Assembly: GCA_036365455.1 (NCBI GenBank)
Contig: JAWQUS010000030.1
Span: forward strand, 4,650,001-4,714,000
DNA from: Macrosoma leucophasiata
Taxonomy: Eukaryota > Arthropoda > Insecta > Lepidoptera > Hedylidae
DNA: 64,000 nucleotides
Reading direction: 5' to 3'
Shown: positions 35,130 through 45,051 of the stretch, piece by piece
Layout of the letters: every line of letters begins with the position of its first letter
How positions within the stretch are numbered: the first letter of the stretch is position 1
Translations under genes and position numbers: made by a program
The notes under the pieces: generated by a model
Seen by the model: the letters and a program-made list of their open reading frames with translations, nothing else
Database searches by the model: none
Told to the model about the DNA's origin: nothing

Positions 35130-35450
35130 CCAATTTGACCAGTGTGTGTTGCCAGTGATGACATACGGAACCGAAACGTGGTCGCTCTCTATAGGCCTCA
35201 TAAGAAGGCTTAAGGTCACTCAGAGAGCAATGCTCGGAGTTTCTCTGAAACCAAAGTAACCGAAATAGCCCACCGAATAGCGAAATTCAAGTGGCAGTGG
35301 GCAGGGCACATAGCTCGCAGAACTGACAGCCGTTGGGGCAGAAAGTTCTGGAGTGGCGACCGCGTACCGGAAGAGGAAGCGTAGGCAGGCCTCCCACGAG
35401 GTGGACCGACGACCTGGTGAAGGTCGCGAGCAATCGCTGAATGAGTGTTA
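35130..35450 (+). pseudogene. LINE family c: C-terminal remnant
   Basis: Same tail as 29240-29515 (QVAVGRAH-frame shifted, then EWRPRTGR, SVGRPPTRWTDDLVKVASNR), with an additional upstream segment (MTYGTETWSL-like). Frameshifts separate the parts. Confidence 0.65.
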
Positions 35451-35530
35451 CTTATTAGTGTAAAATTGAAAAAATAAGATATATATAGAGAAATAAACTG
35501 TCTGAGGTGTCACATGTGGGACACCCGATT

Positions 35531-35827
35531 GGAACGAAGTTCCTCTTTAACTTCTAATGAAAGACTTTCGCAATCCGTTATTTTTTTTTTTAAATAAATA
35601 AAACTACATACACACGAACACGACAAAACAATGTACGCATACACAGCAGACGCGCGCGTCGCGTGGCTTGTCACTGTCGAGAGAGAGAGAGAGAGAGTGA
35701 GAGATAACGAATAAGTCGAATCCTATACTCGACCTGCCCCCTGTCCTGTAAAAGAGTCGTGAGGATTTTTCGTGACGCTCGCCTAGCCCCCTTAGCCGGC
35801 GTACCGCACGAAAATGAACTTCGTTCC
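35531..35827. mobile_element. Possible MITE with 12-bp inverted ends
   Basis: 'ggaacgaagttc' at 35531-35542 is complemented by 35816-35827. The interior contains a (GA)n run and a 'cagacgcgcgcgtcgcgtgg' GC block. No second copy in this window, so the call is tentative. Confidence 0.4.
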
Positions 35828-36484
35828 AAAACTTTGTTCTAGAATCTGATTACTGATCGATTACTTACTCGATGAAACTGATTGCTCGTATAATAGCTGT
35901 CCAGTGCTAATGTTATTGGCGGTGCTCTAGACTGTAGTCGAGTTCACGACCACGCCTCGGACGCTAGTCCCCATTTCCCAGAAAGCCGGATACTATGACG
36001 TAATTCACTGAACACTGCCACCAATGGCAGGACCGACCGAGCCCAACTCGCTAGCGTATTGGGTCATACGTGGGAGCTGACAGTTGACTTTACGTCGGCG
36101 TGGCGGGGTGCCCCGCTTCTTGTCGGGCGGGAATTGCCCACGTGAGCGCCCTTCCTTCGGGTAAGCAAACTCTAGGCATATTTGGATTTTTACAACCAAT
36201 CTCATATCTTACGTATGTCTCGGTAAATGCCTGGAGATCGGTGATATCGATTTGATTTTTAGCGTTTAAGTCTATGTACGTAATACGTAATTGCTACAGT
36301 TACAAATCTAATGAAAATGGTTAAGCTACGTGTATTCCAGATAGGTAAATGGTTGTTCTTCGTTCATTTTATATGAAAAATATGTACTTGCTTAAATAAA
36401 AAATTTCTTATAAATAATAGAATTAGCTTCTGATTAAACTATATTATTTAAGATACACAGAAATACCAATTACATAAGGTAAAG

Positions 36485-37078
36485 GAACCGGCCAAGTGCG
36501 AGTCGGACTAACAGAGTAAGGCTTCCGTACCATTATCTATAGAAAACGGCAGAAACTCACGTTTATTGCATGGGATTATTCCTAAATGTACCTACATTTT
36601 ATTCCTTTTTCAGTGTTTTCAGCAACAGAAATACACCATCTGTGAAAATTTCAATTCTGTAGCAGTCACGGCTCATGAAATATAGCCTAATGACAGCCGG
36701 ACAGACAAACAGACCGACGAACGGATGGGTGGACGGACGGTCGGACGGACGAACTGACTAACTGACTAACTGACGAACTGACGATCTGACAATCTGATGA
36801 TCTGACGATCTGACGGACGGACGTATGAACGTATCAACGGACGAACAAACGAACTGACTAGGTAAGTGACGAACTGACTAACTGACGAACTGACCAACTG
36901 ACGAACTGACGATCTAACGATATGATGATCTGACAATCTGACGGACTTACGTACGAACGTATCAACGGACGAACTAACGATCTGACGACCTGACGGACAG
37001 ATGGACGAACACCGGAGTCTTAGTAATAGGATCCCGTTTTACACTTTGCGTACCGAACCCTAAAACCTAGTAAAATTT
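36485..37078 (+). repeat. Dispersed family D element with expanded short array
   Basis: Opens 'ccggccaagtgcgagtcgga' and closes 'gtaccgaaccctaaaac'. The usual (gaca)n run is replaced by about 300 bp of gaactgac / gatctgac / ggac type units (36720-37010). Confidence 0.7.
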
Positions 37079-37579
37079 TGATAGAGGCCGAAAAGCAATT
37101 CAGAGTGGACCCTTGCTAAGAATTTTGCCGTTCTCCTATGAAATACCTAACGAGAATACCGGTGTCTGTACTCTGCAATTTACTCTATATACAAAGTAGT
37201 CATGTTTCTAATAATATTGTTATTAATACTGTGGGTGGTCCTTGGAGATTTTCTAGTTCGAAATTCAAAATAGTAAAGTATCACAAAATACAATATTATA
37301 TGAAATAACAGCAGGATTTTATTATACAAACGAGAATATGTTTTTATAATCTTTACCAATAAAGTGTAATCGAATACTTTCTAGAATTTGGCTTCGTAAA
37401 TCGGTATTTCAGTATGTATAAGAGATCTTGATATTATTCAAGAAATGAATTACTTTAAGTAACAACAAGATAACACTACTTTTAAAGGTTTTGTAAGTTA
37501 ACATCAACATTGACATTATGACATATTTGAGTCTGTGTTACATAATAAATGAAATATAAAAATAATTAGAGATTAATTT

Positions 37580-37898
37580 GAATAGCTAGTTAGGTATATT
37601 ATACTCCTCCGAAACGGCTTGACCGATCATTATGAAACTTTGTGTGTATATTTGGTAGGTATGAGAATCAGTTGTAGTCTATTTTTTATACCGCTAAATG
37701 GGAAGGGTGATATTTTCTCTAATTTTTTTTCTTATTTTTAAGACATTTTTTTTAAATTTATGTTTTTTTTAAATATAGCAACAAGAAAATACCTATAACC
37801 CCCATTTTGCAGTTTTCTACCATAAACCCCCCATTTCTTAATAGCGGTATAAGTATCTGCACTTTTAATCTATTAGGCGATACGAAGTTCGATGGGTG
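37580..37898 (+). mobile_element. Helitron-like element, degraded end
   Basis: Shares the 'cttaatagcggtat' and 'cgatacgaagttcg' blocks with 21100-21373; the terminal CTAG is mutated (gggtgagta). Confidence 0.45.
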
Positions 37899-38030
37899 AG
37901 TAATAAAAGATATAAAAACCATAGACATATCGTTGAAAAAATATACCAACGTTTTATATAATTTTGTTTGATATTACAAACCTTTAAAATAATAAACGCT
38001 AGACATACGTTTAAAAAAAATAATATTAAA

Positions 38031-38350
38031 AGAAATAATGTTAGATTTGTATAAAATTGAAACATATGAAAATCGATACACATAACATTCACGTGGCATA
38101 TAATTCGAAAGACATAACGGTAATTTGAAATTATGTTATAAAATAATTACAATGTATGAAATAGATAAAGCCTTAAAAACTTTTTATGTCAAAGAAATAA
38201 TGTTAGAATTATATAAAATTTAAACATATGAAAATCGATACACATAACATTCACGTGGCATATAATTCGAAAGACATAACGGTAATTTGAAATAATCTTA
38301 TAAAATAATTATAACGTATGAAATATATAAAACCTTAAAAACATTTTTTG
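38031..38350. repeat. 162-bp tandem duplication
   Basis: The segment from 38031 recurs from 38193 with a few substitutions ('cgatacacataacattcacg' is shared). AT-rich, no coding meaning. Confidence 0.8.
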
Positions 38351-38807
38351 TTAAAGTAATAAACTGTAAACAAAATAATAGTATTAGAATGGAATCATTT
38401 ATTGCAGGTAATTAGGGACCATATCATACCACAAATTTAAACAAAGTTAAAAATAAAATAATATTTATACTATACATTTTAAACACTAACACCGAACCAT
38501 TGATCTATTTCTAAGGCGTCTTGCCTCCCAAAATTGTATATTGTCAGCAAATAAAAAACCTAACACCGAACGGTGCACCACACCCTTCGACCTAACCTGG
38601 CTAAGTCTGGGCGCCCATGGTCCCCATCACGCCCACCCAACACAAGAAAATGATATACATAGATTATTTAATATGCCGTAATAAGATGTTTTTAGCTTGA
38701 GTTATTCAATCGTAAATTCAAATGTATTTGAATTTATTTATTTTTTAAATACTTGGTATTTACATCTTAAGGTATTTTGAGTTCGAATATGTTATAATAT
38801 ATGTTAC

Positions 38808-39040
38808 TAGTTTATCCAGCAAACTTCATCTTCATCAGAATGAAATAATGTGTCAAAGGTTTGATAGATACGGACTATTTGTATGGGAAAATGAAATTGT
38901 TGTTTTTACTATTTTCCTTCAATTTCTACATATTTTCTTACCTTTTAAACCTTCCCTGGGCCAAATCGGTCCACCCGTTCTCGAGTTTTATTGAGACTAC
39001 CGAACAGAAATTGATTTATATATAAATATAGATTATGCTA
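38808..39040 (-). mobile_element. Helitron-like fragment
   Basis: Begins with tactagtttatccagcaaac (diverged CTAG end, complement) and shares 'gtcaaaggtttgatagatac' with 31750-31950; ends near 'tatataaatatagatt'. Confidence 0.45.
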
Positions 39041-39294
39041 ACCTAACCTAACGCACCGTGTTGGTTTGTGTGGTAAAAAAATGGTGAATCTTTAAATTAT
39101 GAGTAAGGTTCATTAAAGGAGGCATAATTCAACACAGGGTATCTCAAATGATAGTACATACCTATTTTATGATCTTCATATAAAATAATGCTAGTATTAT
39201 TAAAAACTTAATGTAGTATATTTCCCTAGAAAATTATGCACATATTTTAGACACAAGTGTTAGAGACGAAAATCTGAAGAATACTGTAAAGTAT

Positions 39295-39640
39295 TTACTA
39301 AAAACGTACCATTCGAATCGTCAACGACCCAGGAATCACAGATAGACTCGAAGATCTGAGTCTGCGCAGCGACATCGGACGTATGTGCATTTTCTACCGC
39401 CTTTACAATGGTGAGTGCTCTGATGAACTGTTCGATCTGGTGCCATCGTCTACATTCTTACATCGCACCACCCGCCGAAGAGAGAAGTTCCACCCGCACA
39501 GAGTGGATACTTGGAAATGCTCAACAGTCCGATTCGCGCGTTCATTCCTGCCCAGAACGTGCAAATTGTGGAACGAACTTCCCTCAGAGGTGTTCCCCCA
39601 GCGCTACAATATGGGGATCCTCAAAAATATTAAAAAATCA
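39295..39640 (+). pseudogene. LINE family d: C-terminal tail, 3' truncated
   Basis: A frame reads VNDPGITDRLEDLSLRSDIG, then MCIFYRLYNGECSDELF, RTTRRREKFHPHRVDTW and LWNELPSEVFPQRYNMG. It is the same family as 58925-60135. The normal 3' end seen there (about 120 bp after the WNELP block) is absent: similarity stops around 39630, just before the stop codon of the STAND gene on the opposite strand. Confidence 0.75.
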
Positions 39641-39647
39641 TTAAATC

Positions 39648-42600
39648 TCAGAAGTTGTCGTAAACTTTTTCCTTTAATTTGTTTAATCTGTCATTAAAAG
39701 TGCGATCATCATATTCGTAAGTGAACATATTTATTGGTGTTAAGAAGCGTTTATCACACCATGTACAAATCTGTGTAAAATGTTCATGATTTAGGTTTCT
39801 AAAAATGTATTCGAAAAAATCAAAATCATTATATTTTCCCGCATAGTGAGCTACATTTCTGCCGAGCCCGTCTACAACCATGAATACATTCATTCTTTGT
39901 TCACAGTTCAATTTACTTATGTACGGCTTAAAAATACACATCGACTTGCGGTGTATTTTCACCGCATGGAGGACTGTCCTGTTTTCATTTGTTATATAAC
40001 GCAAACTTAACAATTTCACGAGATCTTCATTTTTCAGATCGTCCAAAAATATTTTCATTATTTTTTCACTTTCAAGTGATATTTCGGCATCCATTTGAAA
40101 AGCGTGTATTATAAGTGGTGAATGTAAAGTTGCATCCTGACATATTAAAACATTTATCAATTCGTTACTTTTAAATTTTTTTACTAACGCCAATAACCTC
40201 TCAATATAAATACTTTTATTTAATTTAGCAACAGCTGCACACAATATACAAGATAATCTACAACGAGTTCGCAAAAAAACAATGTAATTCATAATATTTC
40301 CTGCATTGACACAATTTTCTATGCAACTCAGTATAAAATCTACACAATTCTCTAATTTTTCTTCTATAGCAATATATAAGCAATTCACAGGTTCTATTTT
40401 GCGCATAAGACGATTAGGATCCATGAGCCAATTAAAAAATATTTTCTTATATTTAAAGTTTGAACTTAAACTGGCCAGCTCACTATCGATACTTAGTTTA
40501 CAGTCAAAAAATCTTCTGATATTGGGTTTATCTATCGTAAAAAAACATGAATCCCAAAATGACCACGTAGACTGCAAAAATGCTTCTGATTTTAGTTTAT
40601 CAGCCATAAATTCGGCTACAAAATATTCTGCAAAAGTTTGATGCACAAATTTGGTTTCATTATTTACAATTCGTTCTATGATTCCAGATTTTTCGCGTCC
40701 GGTTCTAATTTTTTCCATTAAATCATCAATTTCTTGCAAATGTGTTTCAGACAATAATGTCGATAGTTGTTTACTAGAAAAAATTGAATGCATTGCTAAT
40801 ATTTTGTGATTTTTTAAGAAAGAAACGTGTTCCTTGTCTATTATTGATTTCATGTCTGGAATATTTATACAATGACATGGTTTTTTTTCTCCAAACCTAA
40901 TATGGTAAAATTTAACTTCAATGAATTTTTCGTACAATGAGACTAGATTTAGAATGCTTGCAAATTTTTCCTTAAGTTTTGTATTGAGCTGTTTATTTCC
41001 TGATTCAAAAAATTCCTTGAATGTTTCTTCAAATATTTCAGCTATCATATAAATATGTAAAGGAATAATTGTGAACGAAGTATAGCTATTATTGTCATTC
41101 AATGAATAGCAAATATTATCGAAGAACTCATCTGCAAAAAGGTTGAACAAATCATTGTCTATTTCTTGGAGCTTTAAATTTTGTTTCCATAGACCTTTTA
41201 AAAATAACCTTTGATCTTGTGGCGAAAGTGGACTTAGTACGAAAGAAAAAGTTCTTAATTTACTTTCAAGTTCGTTTTGAATATTGTAGGAACGGGTTGT
41301 TATCCACAGTTTACTAATATTACTGTCTTTTAGTTTATCGACAAGATCATAAACCTCCATTGAAAAATCGGGACAGATTTCATCAAAGCCATCCAACATA
41401 ACTATTACTTTTCCTTGATTATATAATGAAACAAAAAGTTGTATTTCAAATAAATGTTCACCTTTCATGTCCTTAAGTTCACTATCGTCAAGATGTAAAA
41501 TATGCCCTTGTAACGTAAATTTATCTAGGAAAGTAAAGTCAACTTCTAGTGAGTTGTCATTAATTACCAAAATTTTGATTAAAAATTTTATTACTTCTAT
41601 GTTATTAATGTGGGTCTCGTGATTTTTCCATTTACTAAAATAATTTCTGTAATCGATCAAATTTATTCGTATCACCCAAAACGATGGATATTTCCTTTTC
41701 GTTTCTATTGCCAAATGTGTCAATAGTGTAGATTTTCCCATTCCGGGTTCTGCTGCAATAATTACAATTCTGTCATTTATATCATTTACGGTTGTGGGAT
41801 CAAAAGAACACAAAAACTGTTGACTTCTATTTATGTGCTTGAATATTTTATCAATTTCACCCCGGGATTTCTGCCAAAAATATAGGGAATAGTAATTTGT
41901 TTTGAACCAATGAACATTATAATTTTTATATTTATCACAAACATTGATGAACAATTTGTCATCAATGTCTATTATTACTAGATCATGTACATTTGATTGA
42001 ATTTCCTGATTTATATCAGAAACAATTAGTATATCGGTTTGGTTTTCTGCAATATCCAACAAAATACAACGATTTAGGATTCTATGAATATAGTATGGTT
42101 TAATGGTTTCATATCTTTTATTACTAACAGATCTATTTATAGAAATAGATTTCTGCATAATAATGTTTGATAAAACTTCGGTATTCAAAATATTTTTTGG
42201 AGGACGTGTATCTTGCAATAATGTTCCTAAAATTATGTTTTCTCCTTGAAATCTTACTTGCGTTTTTTCCAGAATTTCGATCTGGGATTTTGATTCGAGA
42301 TCTTTAAACTCATCCCTGGTATCATATTTTAAAACAAATTTTATTCCAAGTTGACTAATAAACTGTTTGTATACGTTAATTCTGGTGACAATTAAAGTAC
42401 AGCAATTTGCTTTGCTTAAAATATTTTTTAACATAAAAAGTGTGTACTTATTTTCTTGTAGTTCATCGCAAATAATTACTAATATCTTAACTTTAGATTC
42501 GTCAAGTTCCGACATCACAGCGTCGTAGTGAGACGATTTCAAAACAAAATTATATTCCAGAAAAGTACAGATATGAGCTAGATTCTTCAATTTTATGTAC

Positions 42601-44846
42601 TGATATATTTTTAAACAGCTTACAACTATGGTTTTTGATAAAATAACAACCAATTCTTTTTTATGTGTCAACAATATATCTCCAAAATGAAATGATTTAT
42701 TCAAATCAAACATTACGTCAATGTTCTTAAATTTAGTTACGACTAAGTAGTTTAAAATTGTCAGTAATGGACTATACATGATACTTCTCTTCGCTTTGTT
42801 GAATATATTGCACTCTTTTGTCAAGTAGTAAGCATGATTTGACTGTTTCCACCACTTCAGCACTTTGTTATGAACCTTTAAAAGAATTGCATTGCCTTTT
42901 ATTTTAAACAAGGAGTCGTCTAATTTGTTATCTTTATTATAATATTTATTGATCTCATATTTCAAAATTGTTTCGACTTCATTTTCTTTTGACTGGTTTG
43001 TAAAAAATGATAGATTTTGTAAAAAATCTTTAATGAGCATTTGGTCATATTGTTCAGATATCAAAGACAATTTTGGAAAATCATCAAAGTAAAATACAAA
43101 TCTATATCTATGGAAATTATTTTTTACTGGATTCTGCGCTACGAGTTTTTTATGAATGAATCTTACATTTTCCGGTAGATTTTGTTCATCGGTGTTAAAT
43201 TTTAACATGTTCGTTTCATCGTCTAATATAAATAAAGAGCCTACTAATCCACCAATACCTCCGACGATACCCAAATCATTAACAGAAATTAATTTATTAG
43301 GGCCAACAACATCAGTATCTACGTGAATTACATAATACAAACCATTTTTTTTAGCAGAATCTAATAATGATATAATTTTTATATATAAGCTATCGAGTCT
43401 TTTTAACTTTTTTTCACCTGTTCCTTTTACTTTAAAAACGGAGTTACCAAATGTGCTCGGCACCTTAATTTTTTTCATTTTTAAAATATTTTTTATAGTC
43501 TCACTTTCATTCCCTATCTTGTTTTTATTGAGACGATACACTTGTTCATACAAGACATCTCTGAAAAGAGTTAACAAACCACTTGTATCATCAAAAAATG
43601 TTTCTTTGAATTCAGCATTTTTATGCTCTTCGCCATCTATTGTATAAATGTTTAATACTTTATTAGCCAAAAATACATGGTAGACTTTCACATATTCGTC
43701 AGACATTATATGAGAAAACTTTTTATCACTTCCAAATATAAATTTCGTCAATCTTTCGGCCAATAAGGTAATACGAACTTTTGCAGCCATTTGTAAAAGT
43801 TGATTGATATCAGATTCATCATATTTAAATTGGAATATCTTACCAAATTCTTTTGTTTGTAAAATGTTATATTCAACATCATCAATCTTGTGCAGCATTT
43901 GCTTCTTGGCAAAATTTTCCGTAGCAGATGTAAAAATAATAAATTGGCTATCTATATCAGTAACATCATCTCTAAAAAACTGATCTTCATTGTTAACTTT
44001 GAATTTTTGTTTAATTCTTAAATAGCTATCAAAATATTTATATAAGCTAAAATCACCTTTTTCTCTCAATACATCTTCAACAGTTAATTTATCTTTAGCC
44101 GGGTTGTCTCTGTGTTTTGCCTGAATAAAAAACGCTTTCCGTTTTTTAATGCCACCAGCCTCGAATTTGAGTACAATGTCGTCAAAAGCACCGATATCGT
44201 TTACGTTCGTTCCTAAATAAAATTGCTTAATTGCATTATTATTTAATGCCCTCAACAGAATTAAACATAATAATTTAGTCTCGTAAAATTGTCCACTGAT
44301 GCCGGATGTCCCAGGTTTCTTTTCATAAAAAAGTTTATTATGTTCTGTTTTCAGTGAATTATGTGATATCTGCTTAGAAAGATTTTTCGAACGCTCTAAC
44401 AAAGTTGACTTAACTAATATACGTGATTCTAAACATTGTATTATCTGTTGCCTATTTATATTATTTTCGTGCAAATGAATAGCTAACTCTAAAGGTGTTT
44501 TGTTTTCTTTATTTTGGATATTGGTATTTGCTCCTTTTTTCAAAAGTAAATTAATCATATCTAGTTCTCCTTTGAGAACAGCTATATGAAGAGGGCTGTT
44601 GTCATTATTATTGGCGTCAATTGCATTAACGTTTGCTCCATTTTGAATATATCTTAAAATTTTTGAGGATTTAATATCACAATCTATATTTTTACGAAGC
44701 ATATTAAACAATTGCCCATTCTTTAATAATATTTCTTGTTCAATGTACTGGACATCTTGGGTTGATTCCACTTGTTTAGTGTTTAGTGCGTTTTTATTAA
44801 AACGCAAAATTATTCGAACAATTAAATATATTATAACAGCAAACAT
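39648..44846 (-). CDS. Ankyrin / nuclease-like / NACHT STAND protein (predicted innate-immune ATPase)
   Basis: Single uninterrupted frame of 1732 residues, without introns. Residues 2-15 are hydrophobic (possible anchor). About 60-130 form two ankyrin repeats (SPLHIAVLKGELDMINLLLK; TPLELAI). Residues 185-244 carry a PD-(D/E)XK-like set: E189 in GQFYETKLL, D222/D223 in GAFDDIVL and Q242-A-K244 in FFIQAKH, as in restriction-type and Cap4/DUF4297-like nucleases. The NACHT ATPase has Walker A at 1032-1040 (AEPGMGKST), Walker B at 1147-1156 (VIVMLDGFDE) and a sensor arginine in WITTRS. FVHQTFAEYFVAEF (1400-1413) is the NLR winged-helix signature. The C-terminus (about 1485-1730) has degenerate ankyrin-like segments (RTVLHAVK; GRNVAHYAGK). 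The start ATG has acaaaATG context. From the family I expect ATP-driven oligomerisation that activates the nuclease; the trigger is unknown. It resembles, from memory, uncharacterised arthropod predicted proteins. Confidence 0.92.
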   Translation of the reverse strand: MFAVIIYLIVRIILRFNKNALNTKQVESTQDVQYIEQEILLKNGQLFNMLRKNIDCDIKSSKILRYIQNGANVNAIDANNNDNSPLHIAVLKGELDMINLLLKKGANTNIQNKENKTPLELAIHLHENNINRQQIIQCLESRILVKSTLLERSKNLSKQISHNSLKTEHNKLFYEKKPGTSGISGQFYETKLLCLILLRALNNNAIKQFYLGTNVNDIGAFDDIVLKFEAGGIKKRKAFFIQAKHRDNPAKDKLTVEDVLREKGDFSLYKYFDSYLRIKQKFKVNNEDQFFRDDVTDIDSQFIIFTSATENFAKKQMLHKIDDVEYNILQTKEFGKIFQFKYDESDINQLLQMAAKVRITLLAERLTKFIFGSDKKFSHIMSDEYVKVYHVFLANKVLNIYTIDGEEHKNAEFKETFFDDTSGLLTLFRDVLYEQVYRLNKNKIGNESETIKNILKMKKIKVPSTFGNSVFKVKGTGEKKLKRLDSLYIKIISLLDSAKKNGLYYVIHVDTDVVGPNKLISVNDLGIVGGIGGLVGSLFILDDETNMLKFNTDEQNLPENVRFIHKKLVAQNPVKNNFHRYRFVFYFDDFPKLSLISEQYDQMLIKDFLQNLSFFTNQSKENEVETILKYEINKYYNKDNKLDDSLFKIKGNAILLKVHNKVLKWWKQSNHAYYLTKECNIFNKAKRSIMYSPLLTILNYLVVTKFKNIDVMFDLNKSFHFGDILLTHKKELVVILSKTIVVSCLKIYQYIKLKNLAHICTFLEYNFVLKSSHYDAVMSELDESKVKILVIICDELQENKYTLFMLKNILSKANCCTLIVTRINVYKQFISQLGIKFVLKYDTRDEFKDLESKSQIEILEKTQVRFQGENIILGTLLQDTRPPKNILNTEVLSNIIMQKSISINRSVSNKRYETIKPYYIHRILNRCILLDIAENQTDILIVSDINQEIQSNVHDLVIIDIDDKLFINVCDKYKNYNVHWFKTNYYSLYFWQKSRGEIDKIFKHINRSQQFLCSFDPTTVNDINDRIVIIAAEPGMGKSTLLTHLAIETKRKYPSFWVIRINLIDYRNYFSKWKNHETHINNIEVIKFLIKILVINDNSLEVDFTFLDKFTLQGHILHLDDSELKDMKGEHLFEIQLFVSLYNQGKVIVMLDGFDEICPDFSMEVYDLVDKLKDSNISKLWITTRSYNIQNELESKLRTFSFVLSPLSPQDQRLFLKGLWKQNLKLQEIDNDLFNLFADEFFDNICYSLNDNNSYTSFTIIPLHIYMIAEIFEETFKEFFESGNKQLNTKLKEKFASILNLVSLYEKFIEVKFYHIRFGEKKPCHCINIPDMKSIIDKEHVSFLKNHKILAMHSIFSSKQLSTLLSETHLQEIDDLMEKIRTGREKSGIIERIVNNETKFVHQTFAEYFVAEFMADKLKSEAFLQSTWSFWDSCFFTIDKPNIRRFFDCKLSIDSELASLSSNFKYKKIFFNWLMDPNRLMRKIEPVNCLYIAIEEKLENCVDFILSCIENCVNAGNIMNYIVFLRTRCRLSCILCAAVAKLNKSIYIERLLALVKKFKSNELINVLICQDATLHSPLIIHAFQMDAEISLESEKIMKIFLDDLKNEDLVKLLSLRYITNENRTVLHAVKIHRKSMCIFKPYISKLNCEQRMNVFMVVDGLGRNVAHYAGKYNDFDFFEYIFRNLNHEHFTQICTWCDKRFLTPINMFTYEYDDRTFNDRLNKLKEKVYDNF

Positions 44847-45050
44847 TTTGTTTCGTAGTGAAAATGTTCTTAATGTTCTAATTGAGTTTGGCTACCTAAT
44901 TATAAAGATCACTTTAGTAAGGGTATAACTATACACATTATTAGTACAGATCTGAGTCCACGTATTTCTTCAGCGCCTATTGCCATTTCATGTCAGCATT
45001 ACCTTTAAAAAAGACATCATACCATCAAATTATTCTTAGAAGTCTATAAA
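44847..45050 (-). promoter_or_regulatory. Short upstream region of the STAND gene
   Basis: Only about 200 bp separate the start codon from the tRNA-like array. On the minus strand a TATA-like ctttataatt lies about 60 bp upstream of the ATG. No splice acceptor is obvious directly before the ATG, which favours the chosen start, but an upstream non-coding exon cannot be excluded. Confidence 0.25.
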
Positions 45051-45051
45051 T

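Noticed and set aside
40306..40641. 111-codon plus-strand frame (and smaller ones at 43453 and 44743)
   Set aside because: Antisense shadows of the STAND gene.
39648..44846. Bacterial contamination or endosymbiont origin of the NACHT gene
   Set aside because: It is flanked without interruption by insect LINE and tRNA-like repeats, has no ribosome-binding site or operon partners, and its C-terminal and ankyrin features suit animal proteins. Ancient transfer cannot be excluded.
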